A DNA stretch of 33,204 nucleotides from the NCBI GenBank assembly GCA_031265015.1, contig JAISDG010000074.1, positions 1-33,204 of the forward strand. Reading direction: 5' to 3'. Positions within the stretch are counted from its first letter, which is position 1; each line of letters starts with the position of its first letter. The DNA is from Spirochaetaceae bacterium (GTDB taxonomy: Bacteria > Spirochaetota > Spirochaetia > Treponematales > Breznakiellaceae). Both the position numbers and the translations under genes were made by a program. Positions 1 through 8,092 of the stretch are shown in pieces. Under the pieces are notes generated by a model that was given only the letters and a program-made list of their open reading frames with translations, did no database searches and had not been told where the DNA came from.

Positions 1-9
1 AACTCCGCA

Positions 10-38
10 TTGACTTCCATCCCTGAATATCCTATTGT
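10..38 (+). promoter_or_regulatory. Promoter of the tandem Rrf2 genes
   Basis: TTGACT at 10-15 and TATTGT at 33-38 are separated by 17 bases, the standard spacing for a housekeeping sigma factor. The first Rrf2 gene starts at 59, leaving a short leader. The -35 matches the consensus at 5 of 6 positions and the -10 at 4 of 6. It overlaps the inverted repeat at 29-49. Read by eye; not tested. Confidence 0.55.
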
Positions 39-49
39 TTACCTAGGAT
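29..49. promoter_or_regulatory. Candidate Rrf2 operator (inverted repeat)
   Basis: A perfect inverted repeat ATCCTA-N9-TAGGAT covers the -10 box of the promoter at 10-38, where a bound dimer would block RNA polymerase. Rrf2 proteins often repress their own promoters, so autoregulation is a reasonable inference. Six-base arms are short, and no related sequence was compared. Confidence 0.35.
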
Positions 50-58
50 TAAAAAGAA

Positions 59-493
59 ATGAGAATATCAACCAAAGGCCGCTATTCCCTGGAAGCCGTT
101 TTGTACATGAGCCTGCTTCCCAGGGACGAATACAGCAGTACCAGGGCGATCGCGGAAAATACGGACATTTCGGAGGGGTACCTGGAACAGCTCTTCATTC
201 CCCTGCGGAAGGCCGGTATCGTCAAGGGCATCCGGGGGCCCCAGGGGGGGTATCTGCCGGCAAAATCCCTGAAAAAAATCACCGTAGGGGAAATTCTCCG
301 GGCGGTGGAGGGCCCCCTGGAACCGGTGGCCTGCGCCGTCAAGAACAATTTCTGCGCCAAGGAAAACAAGTGCCTGTCCCGGACCATCTGGAAGGAGCTC
401 CATAAGGAAATAAGCCGCTGCGTGGATTCGATCACCATGGCCGACCTGGTCAAGGCCTATACCATCATGGACAATCCGGAGTACCAGATATGA
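59..493 (+). CDS. Rrf2-family transcriptional regulator with three-cysteine (IscR-like) set
   Basis: The 144-residue product has the Rrf2 winged-helix layout: an N-terminal MRISTKGRYSLEA start, a recognition region around residues 28-60 (ISEGYLEQLF, then KAGIVKGIRGPQGGY), and a dimerisation helix in the C-terminal half. Cysteines 92, 99 and 105 form a CX6CX5C set, close to the CX5CX5C that holds the [2Fe-2S] cluster in IscR. It is therefore probably an iron-sulfur, redox or nitric-oxide sensing DNA-binding protein. The start at 59 gives the canonical Rrf2 N terminus, although the Shine-Dalgarno sequence is weak. The gene overlaps the next Rrf2 gene by ATGA at 490-493, so the two are co-translated. 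Target genes cannot be read from here; no isc or suf genes are in view. Family assignment is secure, cluster type is inferred. Confidence 0.9.
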   Translation: MRISTKGRYSLEAVLYMSLLPRDEYSSTRAIAENTDISEGYLEQLFIPLRKAGIVKGIRGPQGGYLPAKSLKKITVGEILRAVEGPLEPVACAVKNNFCAKENKCLSRTIWKELHKEISRCVDSITMADLVKAYTIMDNPEYQI

Positions 494-918
494 AGATTTC
501 CACCAGGGGACGCTACGGTACCAGGCTTCTCATCGATCTGGCGGAACATCTGGATGAAAGCCACGTTTCCCTGGCTTCGGCGGCCGAACGGCAGGGCATA
601 TCCCTCCGGTATCTTGAACAGCTTGCGGTGATCCTTAAACGGGCGGGATTTATCCGTTCGGTTAAGGGCGCCTCCGGGGGCTATGTGCTGGCCAGGCCCC
701 CGGAAGAAATCGTTCTGGGAGACGTGCTCCGGGTTTTGGAGGGCGATATGCTGGTGGCGGACCCGGCCGAAAACGGCGCGAAAGAAACCAAACTGCAGCG
801 CTGTATCAGGCTGCTGGTGCTGGATAAACTTAATTCCAAAATCGCCCAGGTTATTGAAAACAAAACCCTCGCGTCCGTGGCCGGGGCCGGTCACGAGACC
901 TATATGTATTATATCTAG
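490..918 (+). CDS. Rrf2-family transcriptional regulator lacking the cysteine set
   Basis: The 142-residue product is a paralogue of the gene just upstream: MKISTRGRYGTRLLIDLA at the N terminus, helix-turn-helix region with ISLRYLEQLAVILKRAGF at about 37-54, and the SVKGASGGYVLARP wing at 57-70. The region that carries three cysteines in the upstream copy holds only Cys105 here, so it cannot bind a cluster in the same way. It resembles the cysteine-poor Rrf2 branch (CymR-like), which responds to other ligands or to partner proteins. The start overlaps the upstream stop as ATGA. A heterodimer with the upstream copy is possible but is inference. The FIST gene begins 32 bases downstream with its own promoter. 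Confidence 0.88.
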   Translation: MKISTRGRYGTRLLIDLAEHLDESHVSLASAAERQGISLRYLEQLAVILKRAGFIRSVKGASGGYVLARPPEEIVLGDVLRVLEGDMLVADPAENGAKETKLQRCIRLLVLDKLNSKIAQVIENKTLASVAGAGHETYMYYI

Positions 919-935
919 GTATTTTTCCCGTTTTG

Positions 936-951
936 TGATATAGTTTTCTCA
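936..951 (+). promoter_or_regulatory. Extended -10 promoter giving a leaderless FIST mRNA
   Basis: TGATATAGT at 936-944 is an extended -10 element: TG, one base, then TATAGT, five of six matches to TATAAT. No good -35 is seen, which is usual for extended -10 promoters. Transcription would start about seven bases downstream, at or next to the ATG at 951. No Shine-Dalgarno sequence precedes that ATG, which fits a leaderless transcript. Confidence 0.45.
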
Positions 952-2114
952 TGATAAGGATTCTTTCTGCCCATACGTCCGAAATTGACGATGTGCAAGC
1001 CGCTGTGGCCGGTATTACGGCGCAGCTTGACGCCGGACAGAGGACGCTCAAAAATTCCGTTGGCCTTGTCAGCTGTTATGCCGAATTTGTCGAATCCGGG
1101 GTTGTAGCCGCCCTGGCCGGGGCTCTGCCTTTTCCCATTGCGGGGATTACTACGATTGCCGCGGCTTCCAACAGCGGGCAGGGGGAAATGCTCCTTTTCC
1201 TGACCGTCCTCAGTTCGGATGATGTGGAATTTGTCCTGGGAATAACGGATCCCATTTCCGGGGAGGATGAAGCGCCCCTCCGCGCCGCCTGGAAAAAGAC
1301 CGGGGCAGGGCGGCCTGATAAGGCTGCCCTGATGCTGAGTTTTTGTCCCCTTCTTTTTAACGTGTCCGGTGATTTTATTGTCGACGCGTGGTCGGCAATT
1401 ACCGGTAATGTGCCGAACTTCGGGACCCTGGCGGTGGATCATAACCGGGACTACCACGAAGCCCGGACCATTCTGAACGGCGAAGCCTACAGGGACCGGT
1501 ATGTATTTGTTCTGCTCTATGGCAGCATAGAGCCCCGGTTTTTTATCGCCGGTATCCGGGAAGAAAAGGCCTTCCGGGAAAAAGGGGTAGTTACCGCTTC
1601 CCAGGGGAACCAGCTCCAGGGAGTAAACGGCATTTCCGTGGCGGATTATCTTTCCGGCCTGGGGCTGGCCAGGGATGAAGAAGGCAAAATCAAGGGAATT
1701 AATGCCTATCCCTTTATTCTTGATTATAATGACGGCACCCAGCCGGTTATCAGGGTGATGTTCGCCGTCACTCCCGGCGGTTCGGCGGTCTGTGGCGGCA
1801 AAATACCTGTGGGGGCGACATTGACGGTGGGGATCATCGACGGGGACGAGGTGCTTGCCACCTCCGCGGCAATCCTTAACCGGGCGGCGGCCGCCGCGGA
1901 CGCGGAAAAGGGCGCGCTTATTTTCTCCTGCATAGGCCGGTTTCTTTCCCAGGGTTATGAAAGCGCCAGGGAAATGGAGAAGGCCCGGGAGACGCTGGAA
2001 AAGATTCCCTTCCATTTGTGCTATTCGGGGGGCGAATTATGCCCTGTGTACGGCAGGGACGGAACCCTGACAAACCGGAGCCATAACGATACCATGGTGA
2101 TATGTGTGCTGTGA
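951..2114 (+). CDS. FIST-domain signal-sensing protein
   Basis: The 387-residue protein has the FIST N and FIST C layout. It has an N-terminal beta-rich part with [21 protein letters not shown] near residues 50-70 and the [15 protein letters not shown] segment near 148-162. The C-terminal part contains GINAYPFIL, a [17 protein letters not shown] stretch and a terminal [14 protein letters not shown] segment. FIST domains are found in prokaryotic signal-transduction proteins and are thought to bind small ligands, possibly amino acids. There is no signal peptide or membrane segment, so it should be cytoplasmic. It overlaps the histidine kinase downstream by 13 bases (or as GTGA if the later kinase start is used), implying a sensor-kinase partnership. 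The start lacks a ribosome binding site and seems leaderless. The ligand is unknown. Confidence 0.85.
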   Translation: MIRILSAHTSEIDDVQAAVAGITAQLDAGQRTLKNSVGLVSCYAEFVESGVVAALAGALPFPIAGITTIAAASNSGQGEMLLFLTVLSSDDVEFVLGITDPISGEDEAPLRAAWKKTGAGRPDKAALMLSFCPLLFNVSGDFIVDAWSAITGNVPNFGTLAVDHNRDYHEARTILNGEAYRDRYVFVLLYGSIEPRFFIAGIREEKAFREKGVVTASQGNQLQGVNGISVADYLSGLGLARDEEGKIKGINAYPFILDYNDGTQPVIRVMFAVTPGGSAVCGGKIPVGATLTVGIIDGDEVLATSAAILNRAAAAADAEKGALIFSCIGRFLSQGYESAREMEKARETLEKIPFHLCYSGGELCPVYGRDGTLTNRSHNDTMVICVL

Positions 2115-3790
2115 ACGGCGGGGAACAGCTTGAACAGGAATTAGTTCAGGCCCGGTTAACCATCAAAAAACTGCAGAGGGAACTGAACCGGGCTCATGTG
2201 TTAATAGAGCGGAACAAGGTTACCGCCGAGGCAAAGGACAATTTAAGCCGCGTTGTTTCCCAAAAAAAATCGGAGCTGGAACATTACATGAGCCTGCTCC
2301 TGCAAAATTCCCCCGATATTATTCTGGTTTTTGACCGTGAAGAAAAACTGTTGCACTGTACCGATGCCTTTCTTAAGATAACCCATACCGCCGGTTTCGG
2401 GCTTGTCGCGGGAGTTACCTGCCGGCAGATACTGGCCAAATACACGGATCGGGCTTTTTTTAAACAGGCGGGTGAAGCCTACGACCGTGCCCAGAGCAGC
2501 GCCTCTGTGGCGCATCTAACCGGAACCATCGACTTCGGGCAGGAGGGTAATTTCCGGGAATACAGCATACAGATAACTTCCATGCAGGATGATGCCGGCA
2601 GCAACATGGGGGTTATCATGCTTTTTTTTGATACCACGGAACTGCTGCAGGCCCAGAAAGAAGCGGAAAAAGCAAACAAAGCCAAGTCCGATTTTCTTGC
2701 TACGGTGTCCCATGAAATCCGTACCCCCATGAACGCCATTATCGGCATTTCGCAGATGCTGGGGGCAACGGAACTGACCGAACGGCAGCGGGGGTATCTG
2801 AAAAATATCCAGGGTTCTTCCACCGTGCTGCTGAACCTGATTAACGATATCCTGGATTTTTCCAAGATTGAGGCGGGCAAACTGGAACTGATCCGCGACT
2901 ACTTTAAACTGCCGGTCCTGCTGGGCAGGGTTAAAACCATATTTACCCTGTTGTTTGATGATAAGGCCCTTGCCTTCGACTGCGAATTTTCCCGGGAGCT
3001 TCCCGAGGTGGTATACGGTGACGAAAACCGGCTGAGTCAAATCCTGTCCAACCTGCTTTCCAATGCCCTTAAATATACCAGCTCGGGCGGGGTTGTGCTG
3101 AGGGTGTTTCCCGAAGGGGACCGTATCGTTATCGAAGTGGAAGATACGGGGATTGGCATCAAGACGGAAGCCCTTTCAAAGCTCTTCACCGCCTTTCAAC
3201 AGCTTGATCAGGTAAGGAACAAGCAGGTTCAGGGAACGGGGCTGGGCCTGGTAATTACCAGGCGGCTCTGTGAGATGATGGATGGCTCCATTTCGGTACG
3301 CAGTGAATACAACAAGGGATCGATATTTATCATCCGGCTTCTTTTGCCCCGGGGGACCGAATCCGATCTGCCGAAAGAAAAAGAGCGGATCGCCTTTGTC
3401 GCGCCGGGCGCCCGGGTATTGCTGGTGGATGACATTGACATCAACCTGGAAATAGCCGCCTTCGTGCTGTCCGCCTACCGGATACAGCCGGATTTGGCAA
3501 AGAGCGGCAAGGAGGCGCTGGAAAAGGTGGCGAACGGTGAATACGATCTTATCCTGATGGACCACATGATGCCCGAAATGGACGGAGTGGAAGCCGTCAA
3601 AGCCATCCGGGCCATGGGAGGAAACAACGCGGGAATACCCATCCTGGCCCTGACGGCAAATGCCGTAAGCGGAGCCAGGGAAATGTTTCTGGCCAACGGC
3701 TTTAACGGACTTCTTCCCAAACCCATGGACAACGCGGTCCTGGCGGACGCGCTTTTGAAATGGCTCCCCAAAGAACTGATTCTTCATTAA
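2102..3790 (+). CDS. Soluble hybrid histidine kinase (PAS-HisKA-HATPase-receiver)
   Basis: The 562-residue protein has no membrane segment. In order it shows a coiled coil (about 5-60), a PAS domain (about 62-180), and a HisKA domain with the H box SHEIRTPMN and phospho-accepting His204. The ATPase domain follows with N-box Asn321, DTGIGI at 348-353 and GTGLGL at 378-383. The C-terminal receiver has Asp443/Asp444, phospho-accepting Asp487 in [13 protein letters not shown], Thr518 and Lys540. All catalytic residues are present. There is no output or Hpt domain, so phosphate would have to pass to an Hpt or response regulator encoded elsewhere. The start at ATG 2102 lies inside the FIST gene; GTG at 2111, overlapping the FIST stop as GTGA, is an equally good choice. 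Probably the FIST protein is its input. Confidence 0.93.
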   Translation: MCAVNGGEQLEQELVQARLTIKKLQRELNRAHVLIERNKVTAEAKDNLSRVVSQKKSELEHYMSLLLQNSPDIILVFDREEKLLHCTDAFLKITHTAGFGLVAGVTCRQILAKYTDRAFFKQAGEAYDRAQSSASVAHLTGTIDFGQEGNFREYSIQITSMQDDAGSNMGVIMLFFDTTELLQAQKEAEKANKAKSDFLATVSHEIRTPMNAIIGISQMLGATELTERQRGYLKNIQGSSTVLLNLINDILDFSKIEAGKLELIRDYFKLPVLLGRVKTIFTLLFDDKALAFDCEFSRELPEVVYGDENRLSQILSNLLSNALKYTSSGGVVLRVFPEGDRIVIEVEDTGIGIKTEALSKLFTAFQQLDQVRNKQVQGTGLGLVITRRLCEMMDGSISVRSEYNKGSIFIIRLLLPRGTESDLPKEKERIAFVAPGARVLLVDDIDINLEIAAFVLSAYRIQPDLAKSGKEALEKVANGEYDLILMDHMMPEMDGVEAVKAIRAMGGNNAGIPILALTANAVSGAREMFLANGFNGLLPKPMDNAVLADALLKWLPKELILH

Positions 3791-3836
3791 AAAACGCACC
3801 TTTAACCGAATGACCCGCATTTAACCGAGATGCGCC

Positions 3837-4565
3837 TTACACAAGACTGCCCGAAGCGCAGGCAGCGAGGATGCGCCGCTTGACGGCGCCGGAATTGTCC
3901 GTTAAACCGGCAAGTTTTTTCCGCATCTCCCGCCGCCCGGAATTGGTCCCGTAAGGGCAGGTACAGGCCGCTTTTAGGATGCCCTGTTCTTCGGCGCAGG
4001 CGATGATCTGCCGTTCTTCGATGTAGGCCAGGGGCCGGATCAGGGTAACGGGATATTTGCGGTAGGCAAGCTTGACCGGCATGGCGGACAGCTCTCCCCT
4101 GGCGCAGAGGTTCATAAAAAAGGTTTCGACGATGTCGTCCAAATGGTGGCCCAGGGCGATTTTGGTAAATCCCCTGTCCACGGCGTACTTTAACAGTTCC
4201 GTCCTGCGCTGGGTGGAACACCAATAGCAGTTCATCTTTCTGCCCGCTTTAAGCCGGCCGATGACGGGTACAAAAAGATCGGTAAAGGGAACGGCCCAGC
4301 TTTCCAGTTTTTGGGAGAGGATTGATTTTTTGCAGCAGGCGCAGAAGTCACTGGAGATATGGAGGGCTTCCAGCTCGTAGTTTCGTTTAAGGGCGGATTT
4401 AAGGGAAGAAAGAACCCAGGCCATGACGGTGGAATCCTTGCCCCCGGAAGCGGCAATAAGAATACGGTCCCCTTCACGGATCAGTTCCCGTTCCAGTACG
4501 GCCTTGGCGCAGAGCTTTCGGACGATTTCGCCGGCGGCGGCCCGGCGGAGAAAGCGGTCAGCCAT
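3837..4565 (-). CDS. ttcA: TtcA-like tRNA 2-thiocytidine biosynthesis protein
   Basis: The 242-residue protein has the PP-loop ATP pyrophosphatase motif SGGKDS at 40-45. It also has the TtcA cysteine pair C113-X2-C116, the IALGHHLDDIVETFFMN block at 136-152, the IRPLAYIEERQI block, and a further cysteine pair at 201 and 203. In TtcA such cysteines hold a [4Fe-4S] cluster used to thiolate C32 of the tRNA anticodon loop. It is shorter than the E. coli enzyme (about 311 residues), mainly at the N terminus. An extra CACC at 75-78 is present. Its ATG lies 8 bases inside the end of tcdA, so both are one operon. The 46 bases separating its stop from the convergent kinase gene hold only a duplicated TTTAACCGA (3802-3810, 3821-3829). 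A related PP-loop thiolase of another tRNA position is the main alternative. Confidence 0.85.
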   Translation of the reverse strand: MADRFLRRAAAGEIVRKLCAKAVLERELIREGDRILIAASGGKDSTVMAWVLSSLKSALKRNYELEALHISSDFCACCKKSILSQKLESWAVPFTDLFVPVIGRLKAGRKMNCYWCSTQRRTELLKYAVDRGFTKIALGHHLDDIVETFFMNLCARGELSAMPVKLAYRKYPVTLIRPLAYIEERQIIACAEEQGILKAACTCPYGTNSGRREMRKKLAGLTDNSGAVKRRILAACASGSLV

Positions 4566-5439
4566 GCCGGGCCGCCGGTTCCTTTGCCCGGCGGATAACG
4601 TCGTTTATTACCAGGCTTGCCAGAATCATCCCCGCCGCGGCGGTGACCGTAACGATGCTGCCGTTGATCACCTTTTTGGAAGAACACCACCCGTCCCCGG
4701 CGGAACAAAAGCACCGGGGGGTTCCGCAGAAACTTTCGGACCCTTCGGCCCGGCCCGGCGGTTCATCACTGTATACCACGGTAAGCTTTCCGGTAAAGCC
4801 CCGTTTTTTAAGGCCCTGCCGTACCAGCCGGGCCAGGGGGCAGCCCCTGGTATCCCAAATGTCCGCGGTCCTTATCCGGGCCGGGTCCAGCCGGGAGGCC
4901 ATTCCCATGCAGGAAAAAAGCTGCGGACCCGCCGGGCCGTTCCGCGTAACCGGAGGCTCCGATCCGGCGCAGAGTTCTATCAAGTCCAGCTTGCCGGTCA
5001 GGCTGTCGATGGCGTCGATCACATAGCCGGCCCCGCCGATTTCAAAAAGCGGCGCGGTATCCCGGGAAAAAATTTTGTTGAATGCCCGTACTTCGCAGCG
5101 GGGATTGATGTCCAGAAGCCGCTTCATCAGTACCGCTGCCTTGGGAAGCCCCACCGTTCCGGGCAGGGCCTGGATCTGGCGGTTGATGTTGGTAACACAG
5201 ACAGAGTCGGAGTCAACGACGGTAACCCGCCCTATGCCGGAACGGACCAGCGCTTCCGCCGCCCAGCTTCCCACGCCCCCCAGGCCGAAGACAATCACCC
5301 CGGTCCGTTCCAGCGCGGCCAGGGCTTCCCTCCCCGCCAGCAGGCTCAGACGGTGAAACTGGGGCGCTTCCCCGCCGGGCGCCTGGCCGTGCGGGGAAAC
5401 GGTGGAATGATCCTGTCTGCCGGGAAATGGCGTGTCCAT
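4558..5439 (-). CDS. tcdA: tRNA threonylcarbamoyladenosine dehydratase (ThiF/HesA/MoeB fold)
   Basis: With the start at 5439 the product is 293 residues. It has an E1-like nucleotide-binding motif GLGGVGSWAAEAL at 52-64, the DSDSVCVTNINRQ block at 77-88, YVIDAIDSL at 139-147 and a C-terminal VINGSIVTVTAAAG block. These match TcdA (CsdL), which uses ATP to cyclise N6-threonylcarbamoyladenosine at A37 of tRNA. A reading frame open to 5526 exists, but a promoter lies at 5458-5486 and GTGAGG sits just ahead of 5439, so the shorter start is preferred. Cysteines 238, 243, 245 and 252 form a tight cluster of unknown role. It overlaps ttcA by 8 bases: both enzymes act on the anticodon loop, at A37 and C32. 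Confidence 0.9.
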   Translation of the reverse strand: MDTPFPGRQDHSTVSPHGQAPGGEAPQFHRLSLLAGREALAALERTGVIVFGLGGVGSWAAEALVRSGIGRVTVVDSDSVCVTNINRQIQALPGTVGLPKAAVLMKRLLDINPRCEVRAFNKIFSRDTAPLFEIGGAGYVIDAIDSLTGKLDLIELCAGSEPPVTRNGPAGPQLFSCMGMASRLDPARIRTADIWDTRGCPLARLVRQGLKKRGFTGKLTVVYSDEPPGRAEGSESFCGTPRCFCSAGDGWCSSKKVINGSIVTVTAAAGMILASLVINDVIRRAKEPAARHG

Positions 5440-5457
5440 GGGAATCCTCACCCTGTT

Positions 5458-5486
5458 ACTATAGGTCCCGGACAATAATTTTTCAA
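5458..5486 (-). promoter_or_regulatory. Promoter of tcdA-ttcA
   Basis: On the minus strand TTGAAA (5481-5486) and TATAGT (5458-5463) are separated by exactly 17 bases. Each box is one base off consensus. The predicted transcript begins about ten bases before the Shine-Dalgarno GTGAGG and the tcdA ATG at 5439, which supports that start over the upstream ATG at 5526. Confidence 0.7.
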
Positions 5487-5564
5487 TGACGTGCCTTGTC
5501 CGCGCAGTAATTCCAAATTCAACCATGGATCACATTGATAGGTGCGGACCTTATGAAGAAATTT

Positions 5565-5646
5565 ACCACGGACCACACGGACAGACACGGACTTTTGGTT
5601 CCAAGTTCTTGCTTTTGTCCGTGTTGGTCCGTGTCTGTCCGCGGTT
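5565..5646. repeat. Imperfect palindrome built on ACACGGAC units
   Basis: The left arm (5565-5592) and the right arm (5617-5646, read on the other strand) each contain two ACACGGAC units separated by two bases, preceded by a further CGGAC. The loop is 24 bases (5593-5616). The arms pair over about 18 bases with two mismatches, then continue after a small bulge. The layout is that of a dispersed intergenic palindromic repeat (REP- or MITE-like). Whether other copies exist cannot be told from one window. Confidence 0.65.
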
Positions 5647-5694
5647 ATTTTGAATTCGGAATTACTGGCTTTTAACAAGGGTTGATCCGGTGTT

Positions 5695-5728
5695 TTGACT
5701 GAAATCATCCTTAGCGGATTATTATAAT
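5695..5728 (+). promoter_or_regulatory. Promoter of the XRE regulator
   Basis: TTGACT at 5695-5700 is followed by TATTAT at 5720-5725 after 19 bases, or by a perfect TATAAT at 5723-5728 after 22. The spacing is long in either case, which would suit a weak or activated promoter. Inverted copies of ATCATCCTT flank the -10 region (see next entry). Confidence 0.45.
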
Positions 5729-5773
5729 ACCATCCTGTAGATGTTTGATATTTTGTCAATCAAAAAGGATGAT
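5704..5773. promoter_or_regulatory. Candidate operator arms flanking the XRE -10 box
   Basis: ATCATCCTT at 5704-5712 is matched by its exact reverse complement AAGGATGAT at 5765-5773, on either side of the -10 at 5720-5728. A third partial copy, CTAAGGA at 5788-5794, mirrors TCCTTAG at 5708-5714 and also supplies the Shine-Dalgarno sequence. Self-regulation by the XRE protein through these half-sites is inference. Confidence 0.3.
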
Positions 5774-5800
5774 ATTTTTATTATCCACTAAGGACGGGAT

Positions 5801-6169
5801 ATGGGGGGCGATAGAGTAAGGTCCATTCTGGCGGGAAATCTCAAGTTGTACCGGAGCCGCCGGAATTGGTCGCAAGCTGATTTGGCGGAAAAATCGGATC
5901 TTTCCGTTGTATATCTCAGCGATATAGAACGGGGTAATAAGTGGCCTTATCTTGATACGCTGGTCAAGCTGGCGGAAGCCCTTGAAATGGAAGTTTTTGA
6001 ACTGCTCAAACCGCAGGATGCCTTATCTGCCGCTACTGCTTCGATTGTGACAAAATTTAGCGAAGAAACGACCGCTATTATTGAAAAATCACTGGAAACT
6101 ATGAGAAAAAATACTCTCCAATCTTTGACGAACCTTAAAGACCAATACTGCGAACGCAGGGGTGCCTGA
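5801..6169 (+). CDS. XRE-family helix-turn-helix regulator
   Basis: The 122-residue protein has a lambda-Cro type helix-turn-helix at about residues 8-64: LKLYRSRRNWSQADLAEKSDLSVVYLSDIERGNKWPYLDTLVKLAEAL. The C-terminal half (about 72-118) is helical and rich in Ser, Thr and charged residues and may form a coiled coil for dimerisation. It lacks any recognisable sensor, peptidase or toxin partner. The start has AAGGA six bases upstream. It stands alone, between the palindrome region and the terminator at 6199-6238. Nothing next to it hints at a target beyond its own promoter, and no toxin or phage gene is adjacent. Confidence 0.85.
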   Translation: MGGDRVRSILAGNLKLYRSRRNWSQADLAEKSDLSVVYLSDIERGNKWPYLDTLVKLAEALEMEVFELLKPQDALSAATASIVTKFSEETTAIIEKSLETMRKNTLQSLTNLKDQYCERRGA

Positions 6170-6198
6170 TACCGTTTCATAAGCGCAAGGCCGGCGGC

Positions 6199-6238
6199 GC
6201 ATAAAAAAACCCGCCCCCAGGGGCGGGCTTTTTTATGC
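6199..6238. terminator. Bidirectional intrinsic terminator
   Basis: CCCGCCC (6210-6216) pairs with GGGCGGG (6221-6227) around a four-base loop. An A-run lies on the left (6203-6209) and a T-run on the right (6229-6234), and the outer GCAT/ATGC also pairs. It therefore ends transcription of the XRE gene rightwards and of groEL leftwards. Confidence 0.9.
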
Positions 6239-6268
6239 CGCGGACAGCGGAGGGATTCCCCGCTTCGG

Positions 6269-6304
6269 AGCCGGTTTCAAACCCTCGGGGCTTTTCAACC
6301 GGCT
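6269..6304. other. Inverted repeat downstream of groEL
   Basis: AGCCGGTT (6269-6276) and AACCGGCT (6297-6304) are perfect inverted arms with a 20-base interior. They lie in the groEL 3' untranslated region before the terminator at 6199-6238. There is no adjacent T-run, so this is more likely an mRNA-end stem than a second terminator. Confidence 0.4.
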
Positions 6305-6323
6305 GTATCTGTGCGGTTGGGGT

Positions 6324-7982
<1,659 letters not shown>

Positions 7983-8018
7983 TTAAGTAAGTACCAGAAA
8001 TGGTATAGTATGAATGGA

Positions 8019-8048
8019 TTGAGTTCCCTGTATGGAACCGCTTATAAG
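8019..8048 (+). promoter_or_regulatory. Promoter of the Gfo/Idh/MocA gene
   Basis: TTGAGT (8019-8024) and TATAAG (8043-8048) are separated by 18 bases. The -10 overlaps the -10 of the opposite-strand groEL promoter at 8046-8051, so the two promoters could not easily be occupied at once. A GTTCC-N6-GGAAC inverted repeat (8023-8038) lies in the spacer. Confidence 0.45.
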
Positions 8049-8075
8049 ATAGCAAAAAGTGCTTTAAAAAGTCAA
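8046..8075 (-). promoter_or_regulatory. Promoter of groEL
   Basis: On the minus strand TTGACT (8070-8075) and TATCTT (8046-8051) are separated by 18 bases. The transcript would carry a leader of roughly 70 bases before the groEL ATG, including the GTTCC/GGAAC inverted repeat. It looks like a housekeeping promoter with no visible CIRCE box. Confidence 0.5.
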
Positions 8076-8092
8076 GAGGAGGAGCATGGATA

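Larger units (their letters stand above)
5440..5800. other. Gene-free region between tcdA and the XRE regulator
   Basis: This 361-base region holds no credible gene. It contains the divergent promoters for tcdA-ttcA (left) and the XRE regulator (right), with the large imperfect palindrome at 5565-5646 between them. The only open frame (minus strand, 5448-5759) runs through the palindrome and has no protein-like composition. The rest is relatively AT-rich compared with the flanking genes. Confidence 0.7.

Noticed and set aside
915-2015. 366-residue open frame antisense to the FIST gene
   Set aside because: The sense frame has clear FIST blocks; the antisense product is rich in Gly, Arg and Pro and has no domain.
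5440-5526. Longer tcdA start at 5526
   Set aside because: The added 29 residues cover a good promoter (5458-5486), and a Shine-Dalgarno sequence sits ahead of ATG 5439.
5448-5759. 103-residue minus-strand frame in the tcdA-XRE gap
   Set aside because: It reads through the palindrome and both promoters; repeat-derived composition and no ribosome binding site.
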